Of a stretch of DNA of 64,000 nucleotides, positions 1 to 10,385 are shown one piece after another. The DNA comes from Episyrphus balteatus (Eukaryota; Arthropoda; Insecta; Diptera; Syrphidae). The first letter of the stretch is position 1; every line of letters starts with the position of its first letter. The position numbers and the translations under genes were made by a program. Under the pieces are notes generated by a model. The model had not been told where the DNA came from. It was given only the letters and a program-made list of their open reading frames with translations, and ran no database searches. The stretch spans positions 15,688,501-15,752,500 of the forward strand of contig NC_079135.1 in the NCBI RefSeq assembly GCF_945859705.1. Reading direction: 5' to 3'.

Positions 1-701
1 TAAAAGGGGTGGTAATCATATGACAATGTTATTTTTGTATCATGAATTTAAAACATCAAAATCAAGCCAATGCGATCACTCTTAGAAAACTTATTGTTAA
101 TTTAACGTAGATAATGGTGCTTCCTTTTTTACAACAACAAGTAAAAATTGGGATGAGAGTTTAAGTGGAAGCAGAGACAAATAGAGTTCTTTAGAAAAGA
201 GTACTTTTTTTAAGGGATTGAGTTAGAATGGGGAAAATGTTTCGTTTGGTTAAGAAGATTAATAAAGTCTTCAAAATTATATTGAGTGAAAGGCTGTTTT
301 TTTTTTAAAGAAAATTATGATAGTAAAATGCACTATGCCTATGAAGAAATTTGGAGATTGAATTATGTAGGTACAATTTGAAAAAAAAATATAAAATTCA
401 TTTTTCAAGGGAAAAAAATGAATTCAAATTGAGCTAAAACAAAATATGCAATAAAAAAGAATTCAAAATCGTTAGTCTTTTAAAAAAACAAATTTTTCAT
501 AATAATTGTTCATTATGCCATTTCGTAGAAACTGCCAATAATTCAATGGTTGGTTTTGAAAATTTGATTTTTCAAAAAAAAAAAAAAAATTCAAATTTTT
601 TTTTTTTAATTCCAAAATTGTTTTTACAAAATTGTATTTTTGAAAAAAATTCATTGAAATAGAATGAGTTCTTTAGCAGAAAATATGATTTGAAAAAAAA
701 A
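1..701. other. AT-rich DNA without a gene
   Basis: No gene, RNA or clear element boundary is visible. The segment is dominated by A and T homopolymer runs, and the only longer open frame (minus strand, near 472-654) is Lys/Phe/Asn-rich and overlaps those runs, so it is a composition artefact. Confidence 0.6.
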
Positions 702-1366
702 ATCATGTGTGCAATTCACACGTGGTAGAAGTGAAACCTTAAAAAATCATTTTTCTTGAAAAAAATAGAAAAAATCTACTTTTTTTATTCTATCACCTTC
801 AAATCCATGTTTTTTATATGACAACCTATATAAATTTTATATCATCTAAAATCTTTTTGTCTTTGCTCAAAATATATATATCGATCGGTCTATGTGACAT
901 CTACAAAAAGAGCTAGAATTTTTTGAACTCTATCAATTTCTTTTTATTTTGTTCTATCAATTTCCATAAAAAAAGCGAAAAAAACATTTATTTTTATGTT
1001 CTCATGCTATTAAATCAATTTTTTTGTTTGACAACCTATCATATGACGTATCAATCTCATTTTAAAGATGCCTACAAGAGAAGTTAGAATTTTTTAAAAT
1101 CAACCATGTCGAATTTCCAGACTGAGATTACGGTACTTCCTACACTGGTGGCTGGTCATCGGCAACAGATCTCCACAGGTGTTTTGAGGTATTCTTCAAT
1201 TTTTTCAATTTAAGATTGTGTAACTTGTAGAGCACGTACCGTTATTTGTAATATATCAAATAAAAGGTTATGTTATGAGCATGCGTATTAAAGTTAAATC
1301 AAATTTGTATGTGCACTAGATCAAAAGATATAACGTGTGTAGGAAAAGAACATCTTCTTACCAAAG
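702..1366 (+). repeat. Family F1 dispersed repeat, copy 1 (truncated)
   Basis: First of at least three copies of one dispersed family (others: 24360-26012 plus, 61915-62750 minus). It opens with a small hairpin around TGTGTGCAATTCACAC, followed by GTAGAAGTGAAACC, then AT-rich internal units that repeat the theme ATATATCGATC, GAGACATCTACAAAAAGAG and TAGAATTTTTT. The best conserved part is about 1105-1200 (GAGATTACGGTACTTCC, CAACAGATCTCCACA). It stops after TTCTTACC near 1363, whereas the other copies continue to a GAAGTGAAAACTTC end, so this copy is 3' truncated. No reading frame is kept across it. It holds the uninterrupted site (around 1296-1308) that a SINE hits in copy 2. Confidence 0.8.
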
Positions 1367-1929
1367 TAATGTGTCAAAATATGTTTACAAAATGTAAACC
1401 CAAAATGTAAACAAAATATGTTTAAAATGAAAACGGGTTATTATATTAGGTACGTAAGAATTCAAACAAGTAATAAATTTTTTTTTTGGATGAAACAGTT
1501 TTTTTTAGATAGGAAAGAAATGTCAAATTAATGTTTTATTTGAAGATTCTTTTTATGCTTAACGTAAAACCAAGGCCATGTTTATTCAATTTGTATAAAT
1601 TGTTTTACCAATTTAATAATTAATTTATGTCAATTAAATGTAGTAATTTTGAAAAAAAATTATTCATGGTTAATTTGTAAAAAAAATTGTCCAAGAAAAA
1701 AAAAGAACAGAAAAATTTTAGATTTTTTCTTGTATCCATTAGAATTGATCGGGAAATGTTTTAATAGTAAGTAAGGTGTCGAAACATTAAAGTTCAACCT
1801 TTTTTTAATTTTCAGGACGATCATTTTTAAGGAAAATACATTCACCTAAAAAAAATTGGATTTTTTTGCCCTTAATTTGTCCACTATACCTATTACAAAA
1901 AATGTTATCACACTTTTTCTTATCAGCTA

Positions 1930-2332
1930 CACTGAGGGAAAAAAAACTTAAAATCAACGAAAACCACGTTGATTCAACTATTTTTCGGAATGATTTTGCG
2001 TTTAAGACGAAAATTTTAAAATCAAAGTAAAACATCGTTAGTTTAAAGTGGTAAAAAAAAGCATCAATTTATTAAAAAAAAAAAGAAAAAATGGGCAGCC
2101 GCTGGGGATCAAACCTACAACTCTTGGGTTACTAAACGAATGCTTTACCAACGTGCTATCTCACTGTTGACAATTAGAGTGATAAAATGCAACAAAAGCT
2201 GAAGTCCGACAAAAATAAAAAAAATTTCTTACGTTGTTTCAATTTTATTTTGAAGAAGTGTCATGTTAATTTTTTCAACATTAAATTAACGTTGAACATT
2301 TTACATTTTATGTTGCGTTTTTTCCCTCAGTG
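1930..2332. mobile_element. TIR element with internal tRNA-like module
   Basis: The ends are CACTGAGGGAAAAAA at 1930 and its complement TTTTTTCCCTCAGTG ending at 2332. They are flanked by TATCAGCTA (1921-1929) and TATCAGTTA (2333-2341), an 8/9 match that looks like a 9-bp target-site duplication; a bare TA duplication is the alternative. The 403-bp body has no coding capacity, so it is non-autonomous. The central minus-strand portion (2092-2168) resembles a tRNA gene with A and B boxes and a following T-run. Duplications of 8-9 bp are known for Merlin and Mutator-like elements, but I do not assign a superfamily. A structurally parallel element lies at 54533-54963. Confidence 0.7.
2092..2168 (-). 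other. tRNA-like Pol III module inside TIR element
   Basis: Read on the minus strand, an A-box-like TAGCACGTTGG (2148-2158) is followed by GTAAAGCA, as in a tRNA D arm. After 32 bases comes a B-box-like GGTTTGATCCC (2105-2115), then T-rich runs (2073-2091) that could terminate Pol III. The spacing and order are those of a tRNA gene. The T stem and acceptor stem do not pair properly, so it is not a functional tRNA but a tRNA-derived promoter region or a degraded tRNA pseudogene. Its position in the middle of an inverted-repeat element, rather than at the head of a SINE with a poly-A tail, is unusual. Confidence 0.6.
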
Positions 2333-2341
2333 TATCAGTTA

Positions 2342-2760
2342 GAAAATTAAAACTGAAAACACTGAAAAGAAAATATCAAAATTCTGCGAAAAACTCTCAA
2401 ACGCTAAATAATAAATAATGAATTGGCTCAAAAAGACTAAAAACAGTAGATTTTGAAAGTCCATATTTTATCCAATTTTAGCAGTATTCAATTTTTGTGA
2501 CCATTATCTATATATTTTCAAAGGATAAAAATAGACTACCTACTTAGTAAAAAAATCAAAAAGGTAATTTTTTCTTTTTTTTAAATAGTTTTCTTATGTT
2601 TTTTTACAATATTTTAATTAAAAAAAAGGATACAAATCAATAGGAAATTAAATTATCTACAAAAAATTACTTAATACGAATTTTCAAATTGGGCTTCCTT
2701 TTCAAGTTATAGATAAAAAAAAGTGAAAAAGTTAATAATCATTTTTAGCAAAAAAACAAA
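2342..2760. other. AT-rich spacer
   Basis: No gene or repeat boundary recognised; A/T runs only. Confidence 0.5.
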
Positions 2761-2981
2761 ACCGACTTCCATGGATCAAAACTGGGTTTTTTTTGTTTTT
2801 AAAATAGTTCCTATGGCTAAAAGTGAACGAAATTGAAATGGAACTGCAGCCACCAGCTTTCCAATACAAAAAGAATTACCGAAATTGGTTGACTCAGTCC
2901 AAAGTTATGCGGTAACAAACATAAAAAAAAAAAAAAAAAAATACAGACGAATTGAATACCTCCTCCTTTTTGGAAGTCGGT
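2761..2981. repeat. ACCGACTTCC short inverted-repeat element
   Basis: The segment starts with ACCGACTTCCA (2761-2771) and ends with TGGAAGTCGGT (2971-2981), an exact 11-bp inverted repeat. The right end has the wording GAATACCTCCTCCTTTTTGG before the terminus. From memory, sequences ending in CTCCTCC-TTTTTGGAAGTCGGT are abundant in insect genomes, but I cannot confirm the family name here. It is non-coding. Its right end has been captured in the tandem duplication at 2944-3652, so a second copy of that end sits at 3301-3338. Confidence 0.6.
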
Positions 2982-3652
2982 AAAAATATAAAACTATGAG
3001 CATTCTAAAGATTTAGATTTTTTATTTCATTAAAAAAATTTTTTTTTGGCAAAATTTGAAAAATATGAAAAATATAACTGCACTTGAGGTCCAAAAATTT
3101 TGTATTTTTTTTGTAAACCAGTGTAATTAAGAGCCCTAAAAATCAATAAAAATAAAAAAAAAAAAACAAAACAACAATCCTTAAAAAAATTGTACATTAA
3201 TTTTGAAAAATATATTTCATTTAGAATTTTGTTTTTTTTTTCGTTTTATAAATCATTTTTAATAGCCCCAGGAAAACTGAATGCATATTTTTAAAAAATA
3301 CAGACGAATTGAATACCTCCTCCTTTTTGGAAGTCGGTAAAAATATAAAACTATGAGCATTCTAAAGATTTAGATTTTTTATTTCATTAAAAAAAATTTT
3401 TTTTGGCAAAATTTGAAAAATATGAAAAATATAACTGCACTTGAGGTCCAAAAATTTTGTATTTTTTTTGTAAACCAGTGTAATTAAGAGCCCTAAAAAT
3501 CAATAAAAATAAAAAAAAAAAAAACAAAACAACAATCCTTAAAAAAATTGTACATTAATTTTGAAAAATATAATTCATTTAGAATTTTGTTTTTTTTTTC
3601 GTTTTATAAATCATTTTTAATAGCCCCAGGAAAACTGAATGCATATTTTTAA
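2944..3652 (+). repeat. Recent 357-bp tandem duplication
   Basis: The block beginning CAGACGAATTGAATACC at 2944 is repeated from 3301 at a period of 357 bp, through ATAGCCCCAGGAAAACTG and ATGCATATTTTTAA in both units. The copies differ by only a few homopolymer-length changes and single substitutions (for example TATATTTCATT against TATAATTCATT), so the event is recent. Each junction lies in an A-run ending in ATA, compatible with slippage or microhomology-mediated duplication. No coding potential. Confidence 0.9.
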
Positions 3653-5312
3653 TTTCATGAGAATTTATTTGAAATTAGATCATCATTTACATCCCAAGTC
3701 CAAGCAACCGAATGTTTGACCTCAAACCATCACCCTAGTCAGTCTGGTTTTCATGTCAGTTCAGGCTTCAGATTTCTGAGATCCTAGCACTTCAACACAC
3801 TAACTGAATCCTAACTTTCAATTTTTGTTTTCAAATCCTTAGCCAAAAGTTTAGTTTAGAAATGAATCATATCAAAAAGAAAAAAAAAAAAAGAAAAAAT
3901 AAACTATCCTAGAAAAAAATTTAAACATTTTTGTCGCACCAAACTAAGCTAAATTCGCACAAGAAGCAAGTACGTGCGACCTAATTGTTGAGTTTTAATG
4001 TTTCTTTTACTGTTCTTGTTGTTGTTGTTGTTATTGCTGGCTGCTGGTAAATTTTTGCATGTTGTATTATAACCATCAGTCGTAGTGTAGTGGGGGCTAT
4101 GGGAATTTGTGTGTACAACGTCACGTTTGTTCCTATTTCAGATTTCCGATGTTTATGCAGCAGATAGAGTGACACTCAGTCATAGTGGGTGGCGGTAGCG
4201 GCAAAAACAAGGCAGGTTATATGCATATAAACCATAACCAAAAGGAGTTTGGACGGGTGGACGCGCCTCATGCCACCCTTTTTTCGTTTCAATTTTTTTT
4301 CTTTTTTATTTTTCCTGATTCGGATTGTAATTCAAACTGAAATTGGTTTCTTCCACCCGACATAACTGGAAGTAGTCGATATGTTGTATGTTTTTGTGTG
4401 TAACAACAATATTGGCTATAAATACCGTACAAGTATAAGAGCTCATATTGCGCTCATGGAAGTGATGTGATCATTTTGAATATGACATCGATGTCGTTTT
4501 TGTCTTGAAGTTATAATATTTTTGTAAGGAGACTCTGATTTCTATATGCAACATTTTTTTTTGTTTTTTTTTTTTTTTTGTGAGAACTGTTGTGACGGTT
4601 GCAAGTTATTACTTTATATTCACTAGAATCCCCAAATGGAAGCACGAGAATTGGCTGACTTCTGGGATTTCTTGTATGCGGATATGTATATACATTTTTG
4701 TATAATGTCCCCAGCTGGGAAGTGAAAATCAATCTATGAGCTCTGCAATGCTCTACTATGATGGAAGATTGGATGTGGATTGGATATTGCAACAACAAAA
4801 TATTTTATAATTTTTTTTTTTTTTTTGCATTTTTGTTCGATCCAGGTAGGATTGAGTGTTTATTTTTATATCAAAACAATATGACAGGAAGGTATTTTGG
4901 GTGACAGGAGAGGGAAATATGCAGGAAATCAGTGATTAAAAGTTGAGGAATTATTCAGGTAGAAATATGAATAGAAATTAGGTGGGCAAACATATTGGAA
5001 TTTCAGATAAATAAATATTTTTTGTTGTTGTTGGAATGCTGTGAGTTTAGCTAGAAAATTGTAGAAAAAAAGCCTAAAATAAATGAGTAACAGAAAATTT
5101 TATGAAAAAATTCTTTATCATTGTTTTTTTTTTTTTTATAACACATTTCTAGAAGAAAATTTTACTCAGAGTCAAAAATTATCACGGAGAAATTATCATT
5201 TACATGAGTAAACCAATACCAAAGTAAGATTTTTCTTAAATCATCGCTAAAATAGTATTAACTTTGCAGATAAAGTGTTATTGTAGAACATTTTTTTTAG
5301 AATATAACCAAG
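3653..5312. other. Non-repetitive block without a recognised gene
   Basis: More complex sequence than its surroundings, with a short TTG repeat near 4017-4033 and T-runs near 4556-4580 and 4808-4826. At 3950-3990 lies AAGCAAGTACGTGCGAC, the right-hand end motif of family F2, probably a diverged remnant. Open frames on the minus strand (3981-4175, 4511-4798) are simple-sequence translations with no recognisable domain. No splice-bounded exon or promoter could be supported. Confidence 0.5.
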
Positions 5313-5314
5313 AA

Positions 5315-6190
5315 GCCAGAACTGCGACCTCAAAATTTTTGAACTAAAATTGTCTTATTCGTTTGTTCACCGTTTGTCCATTCAAAATTTCCGTTTGTCC
5401 ACCCTACAAAAATTTTTAGAGCAGATTCTTTTTTTTTTTTATAGGAAGTCTGAAAAAATGAAAAATCGTCTAAAATGCTCAAATTTTCAGATAGACGTAT
5501 AAAGCTAAATGCAATCATTTATCCATCTCGAGTTCTGTATAGGTACATACCAATTTTATCATTTTTCAACCCTCGACTCAGGAGATATTCAAAAAAACAA
5601 ATTTTGCACTGAAAAATTCGTTTGTTCATTCTTCGTTGAGGAGATATTCCAAAAAGAATTTATTTTATAGCAACTCTCATACAAAATGCCTATTTTTTCT
5701 AAAATCCCCAAAAAATATATTTTTCAAAAATTCAAACAACCACCGTTTTCCATCTCGAGAAATGAGTACAAACCAAAATTCTTCATTTGTTCACTCTACG
5801 TTTAATAGATATTTAAAAAAAAAAATTTCAAAATTTCCAAAAAAAATACGCATACCTACACCACAGTTTACAATGTATACATATACATACTGAAAATTTC
5901 AAAGCCCCTGAAATCCCCAAAAGTAATTCTTTTTTTTTTTCAAAAACTCAATGAACAATCGTTTGTCCACCTCGAGAAATGAATACAAACCAAAAATCAT
6001 CGTTTGTCCACCCTTCGATAAGGAGATATTCAAAAAAAAAAAGATTTTGAACCCTAAACGTAGGACGATTTTTTGTTTTCGTAAAGAACTCGAGGTAGAC
6101 AAACGACAGTTTCTCAGTGTTTTTTGAATATCTTCTAAACTGAGGGTTGAAAAAACGATAACATTTGTTATGTATATTAGGGTGGTCTTT
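5315..6190. repeat. Degenerate tandem array with CGTTTGTCCACC motif
   Basis: Four to five diverged units each carry a version of CGTTTGTCCACCCT, then AAGGAGATATTCAAAAAA and a run of A (near 5375, 5623, 5785, 6003), with spacings of roughly 160-250 bases. The left part (AAGCCAGAACTGCGACCTC at 5313) is shared with a shorter copy at 9375-9560. The overlapping minus-strand frames (5899-6222, 5948-6208) are translations of this array, not genes. The array abuts ATTAGGGTGGTC at 6179, a motif also met at 9565 and 60048. Confidence 0.65.
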
Positions 6191-6197
6191 AGGAAAA

Positions 6198-7195
6198 ATA
6201 AATTGCACGACTGGGGTCGCACGTACTTGCTCTTATGGTAAAAGTTACTCTAATGTTAAGGTTTTCAATTGAACAAAATAAGAGAAAAATTATTGAAATT
6301 TGATATTTTCACTGAATTTCGTTAGTGCTGCAAAAAAATAAAATCTGCTTTTATAAATAATTAAATACCGTTTTAAATGCTCTTTTACAAAAAAATATGT
6401 ATGCCATATCATTTCTAGTATAAAAAGGAATTTTTAGAAAAAATTTTCGAAAATCGTTAGAGCCGTTTTTTAAAAAAATAATTTTTTATATATAAAAATT
6501 TTCTAACATTTGTCAAAAAAAAGTTGATATGCAATTTTGAATAAATAATTAATTTACACATAAAAACGAAATTTCAAAATTTTTCACCAGCCCGTTTCCA
6601 AAAAATTGATTTTTCAAAAAAAAATTTTGAAATATTTTTTAAAAATCCAAAAATGTGTTTTTTGAAAAATTTAAAATTTTTTTAAATAATGATTGTTTAA
6701 ACGTTTCTGTATTAAAAATTTGGTCGAAATCGGTTTTGTCGTTTATGAGAAATTCATAAATCCAAAAAACCGTTCTATGGCAGGTACCGTTAATAACGGT
6801 ACAAAAAATATTTTTCGCATTATCAAAGGAGGCTCTTATCTGTAACAGTAAGTATAAAAATTTTAATCAAAATCGTTAGAGCCGTTTTTGAAATAAATCA
6901 ATTTTTCTGTTTCCGTTATATGACAGGTACCGTTAGTTTTGGTCCTAAAAAAAAAACTTCAATTTCTCCTCTAGGGAATCACCAAAAACTGTTAACAACC
7001 AAGTTTGAAGAAAATCGCTTCAGTAGTTTAGGCTGTAGCTCGAGGTTCTTACAGACAGACAAACAGACAGAATTGCCGGACCCACTTTTTTGGCATTTTC
7101 CATCATCGTAATGTCATGTAAAATTGTTATCTTGAGTTCGATTTTTTTTACGTATCCTAAACTTGCCTATAGTACCTATATCGCAAGTAAAAATT
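6198..7195 (-). repeat. Family F2 element, near-complete copy
   Basis: On the minus strand the copy begins near 7195 with ACTTGCGATATAGGTACTAT and ends near 6200 with AAGAGCAAGTACGTGCGACC followed by CCAGTCGTGCA. Between lie landmarks seen in every F2 copy: GACATTACGATGATGG, GTGGGTCCGGCAATTC, a short CAGA/TCTG repeat, CTTCAAACTTGG and AACGGCTCTAACGATTTT. No protein is encoded. Copies end in the same place, so this is a mobile family and not a host gene; class unknown. The plus-strand frame at 6920-7111 is a translation of this repeat. Confidence 0.8.
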
Positions 7196-7458
7196 AACAA
7201 ATATTTTTGAAAAAAAAAATTAATTTTATCTTTTAACTTTCGACTTTTTTCTATATTTTTTTTTTCTCGACACTAAACAAAATCTTAAAATTTCAATAGA
7301 TATTTAAGATAAAGATACTTTGAACTACAAGAGCAAGTACTTGCGGCCCCAGTCGTGCATTTTTTTAAATATTCATATACTTCATTTAACAAATTTGTCG
7401 TAAAAGCCTAAGCAAATTGAAATCTAAGAACAAGTTCGTGCGACCCAGTCGTGCATTT
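7196..7458 (+). repeat. Two right-hand end fragments of family F2
   Basis: Two separate plus-strand F2 right ends lie in tandem: ACAAGAGCAAGTACTTGCGG at 7327 and GAACAAGTTCGTGCGACCC near 7427, each followed by AGTCGTGCATTTT. The first shares its upstream AAATCTTAAA and TTTAAGATAAAGATACTTTG with the copy at 16395-17138. With the minus-strand copy just to the left, this makes a cluster of three F2 ends, suggesting repeated insertion into the same spot or into each other. Confidence 0.7.
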
Positions 7459-9314
7459 TATTTATTGCATATCAACTGATTTCTGATTTTTACTATATCC
7501 GGTTTTATTTTTGATAACATTTTTGTTTATCATGTTTTGTCCTTTTTTTATGATATATCAAAAATAAATTAACTTAAATTGAAAAATCGAAAATGACTCA
7601 TCATTTAATTTGTAAAAAAAAATATATTGTGTTATGAGTATTTTTTTTTAACTTATACCTATTTTCATTCAAGCTCTTATCAAAATGATTTTTCACATTT
7701 ATAAGTATCCACAACAAATAACACTACAGTAAAATCATAAGAAATTCATTACGTATTTGACTTAGTTACAATTGTTTTGGCTGCCTACAATCTTATAACT
7801 TTTACTAAAAACAGGGGGTCAGATATATTTATATTTAAAAAAAAAACATAAACCATTAAATAACCCCATCAAACATCAACTTCCTTAAAACTCAATAATT
7901 ATTTTGTAATCACAATGTCAGAAGCAATAAATTACTCACTTTTTATTGACAAAATACGTTTGTCAGATGTTTAATTACAAGAAAAATAAAACCTAAAAAA
8001 AAATCTATCTAACACATAATTTTAAACAAACTGATTACATGTTTGAGATACAAACTGACAGTTTGGTTGTAATAAAAAAAAAAAAAATAAGAAAACAACT
8101 GGTAATAAAATGTTTTCGTTCTTAATTTATTTGATTACTTTTTAACCAAGATTATATCTGTCGAAAGATTGATTGTTAAATTTTAATTGCCACATTTTTT
8201 TATTTTATTTTTATTCAAAAGTAACATCTGCCCAGGCCCACACCTAAAAACGACACATAGTGTAGGTTGTTTTGGTGATCAAACGTATAAGGTATTCGAA
8301 AAATGTCTAGCTTCTTGTTTGGCATTTAATTTGAATACAATTTCGGAAAATTTGGTCGATTTAGTTAAAGCAATTAAATGCCATTTATATTTATTTTTTT
8401 TTCTTTTGAAAATAAATTTGTATGTATAATTTTATTGCTGATAAAATTTAAAATAAATCTTTTTGTTACACATTTTTAGAATTTGACCTACCAATTTAGG
8501 CAAGATAAAGACAATAAAGATTGATAGATTGAGAATATGAAGTATTTCGAATACCTACTAAGCAATGTGGGTAAATTGAAAGTCTTTCAATGACAAATAA
8601 TAACACTCTGATGATTATTCAAAAAGCGTTTAAATAAAAAAGATCTTGATATAATTATCTGTTCAAAACTTTTTTGTTCATGTTGAAGTTTATAAAGGTA
8701 CTAATTAACAAATCGATTAATACCCATAAATCTTAAAATAATATCAATTTGTATGTTAAACTCAAAGCCCTTTTTTTAAATCTAACAAAAAATTCCTTAA
8801 TTGGAATGTGATGACGCTTTTAAGTTACATGGACTTTGAAAACCTAAACAGATCATTTACATATAAATGTTTTGTTTATTGTTAAAATTTTCTTTTCTTT
8901 TTCGTTTTGGTTTTTACATTTGATCTTAATTAAACTAAAAGATCACTTAATTGATTTCCTGAGGGTCAAATCAATTAAAAATCTCATAAAAGACTAAATA
9001 CTTATACTCTTATAGCCAGGCTATAAAAATGTAAAATCTCTTAATTAGTTTCAACAACTTTATCCACCTCCTTTTTAAGGTAGTTTATTTAAATTTTATT
9101 TAATTTCATAACATATTAATATGGTTCAATCTTTGGTCTTTAACCAGGAAAACAGTTAAGGTTTATGTTTTTTTATAGGCTTGATTGATTTTATATGTTT
9201 TTTTTTTTCCTTTGTTTGTTTTTCATTAGGTGATAAATTTAATGTGACCTTTTTAAAAATTTGTCGCAGTTTTAGTAATTAAATTATGGTAGAACATAAT
9301 TTTTGTTAAAAAAT
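7459..9314. other. AT-rich block without a recognised gene
   Basis: No repeat family shared with the rest of the window and no convincing frame; the open frame at 8187-8429 is hydrophobic Phe/Leu sequence from T-runs. It may be intronic or intergenic. Confidence 0.5.
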
Positions 9315-9315
9315 A

Positions 9316-9562
9316 TACAGGGTGTCCCAGAATAAGGTAAATAAAATTTAAGAGATGATTCTTGGAGCTCCGTGAAGCCAGAGCTGCGATCTCAAAATTT
9401 TTGAACCAAACTTGTCTAATTCGTTTGTCCACCCAAAATTTTCGTTTGTCCACCCTTAAAAAAAAACTTTTTTTTTATAGGAAGTCTGAAAATGAAAATC
9501 ATCTAAAAGGCTCAAATTTTGAGATAAACGTATAAAACTAACTGCAATTGTTTGTCTATATA
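9316..9562. repeat. Partial copy of the 5.3-kb array family
   Basis: GAAGCCAGAGCTGCGATCTC, the two CGTTTGTCCACCC motifs and ATAGGAAGTCTGAAAATG repeat the wording at 5313-5530. Just upstream is ATACAGGGTGTCCCAGAATA (9315-9334), a terminus style common to many insect elements. The copy ends where ACATTAGTGTGGTCCTTATT begins at 9563. Confidence 0.6.
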
Positions 9563-9623
9563 CATTAGTGTGGTCCTTATTTCACTCTTTTGCGAAAATT
9601 GAGTGCGACGCCCCCCCCCCCTA

Positions 9624-9987
9624 TAGATTGGTTTCAAATCAGGAAAAAAAAAGTACACTATTTTTTCACATTTTTATCTCTAACCCTTCCTGGCCCTATT
9701 TTGATAAGAAGTTGCTAGAGAAAGGGCGATAACTCTGTGGCCAATGTTGGGTAAATGGCGGATGTTTGATCATTCATATGTATAAACTTCTTAATGAAAT
9801 AGGGCCAGGAAGGGTTAAGCCAGAACTATAATTGGCGCTCGCAACCGCACTCGACGGATGAAAACTTATGGAAAACAACAACAATTGACATTAGCATCCG
9901 ACTCCATCCGCCAATTATAGTTCTGGCTTTAGGAATAAAAATTTGAAAAAATTAGGGCATTTTTTTTCCTGATTTGAAACCAATCTA
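9624..9987. repeat. Inverted-repeat element folding as a three-way junction
   Basis: An outer stem of about 55-60 bp joins 9624-9682 with 9929-9987; its outermost 20 bp, TAGATTGGTTTCAAATCAGG, are perfect. Inside sit two independent hairpins side by side: 9681-9711 with 9787-9817 (31-bp arms including CTTCCTGGCCCTATTT), and 9818-9837 with 9909-9928 (perfect 20-bp arms AGCCAGAACTATAATTGGCG). The predicted single-strand fold is a Y. It is preceded by a run of 12-13 C (9611-9622). No coding frame. An F2 copy begins immediately to the right. Confidence 0.8.
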
Positions 9988-9989
9988 TT

Positions 9990-10112
9990 TTTTTACTTGC
10001 GATATAGGTACTATAGGGCAAGTTTAGGATTCGTAAAAAAAATCGAACTCGAGATAACAATTTTACATGACATTACGATGATGGAGAATGCCAAAAAAGT
10101 GGGTCCGGCAAT

Positions 10113-10149
<37 letters not shown>

Positions 10150-10385
10150 AAGAACCTCGAGCTACAGCCTAAACTACTGAGGCGATTTTCTTCAAACTTG
10201 GTAGTTAACAGTTTTGGGTGATTCCCTAGCGGAGAAATTGAAGTTTTTTTTTTTAGGACCAAAACTAACGGTACCTGTCATATAATGGAAACAGAAAAGT
10301 TGATTTATTTCAAAAACGGCTCTAACGATTTTGATTAAAATTTTTCTGCTTACTGTTACAGATAAGAGCCTCCTTTTATTATATT
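9990..10385 (+). repeat. Family F2 element, right-truncated copy with (TCTG)n
   Basis: Begins TTTACTTGCGATATAGG and runs through GACATTACGATGATGG, GTGGGTCCGGCAATTC, a (TCTG)9 microsatellite (10113-10149), CTTCAAACTTGG, GACCAAAACTAACGGTACC and AACGGCTCTAACGATTTT. It is colinear with the minus-strand copy at 6198-7195 but stops near GATAAGAGCCTCC and lacks the GCAAGTACGTGCGAC end. The open frames at 9997-10262 on both strands come from this repeat. Confidence 0.8.

Noticed and set aside
2092..2168. Functional tRNA gene
   Set aside because: The acceptor and T stems do not pair; only promoter boxes and D-arm wording are kept.
5899..6222. Two minus-strand frames repeating a GGQT/VDKR theme
   Set aside because: They are translations of the degenerate tandem array; the repeated peptide reflects the DNA repeat.
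10011..10262. Minus-strand frame with repeated TDRQ residues
   Set aside because: Translation of the TCTG microsatellite in an F2 copy; the same frame appears broken in other F2 copies.
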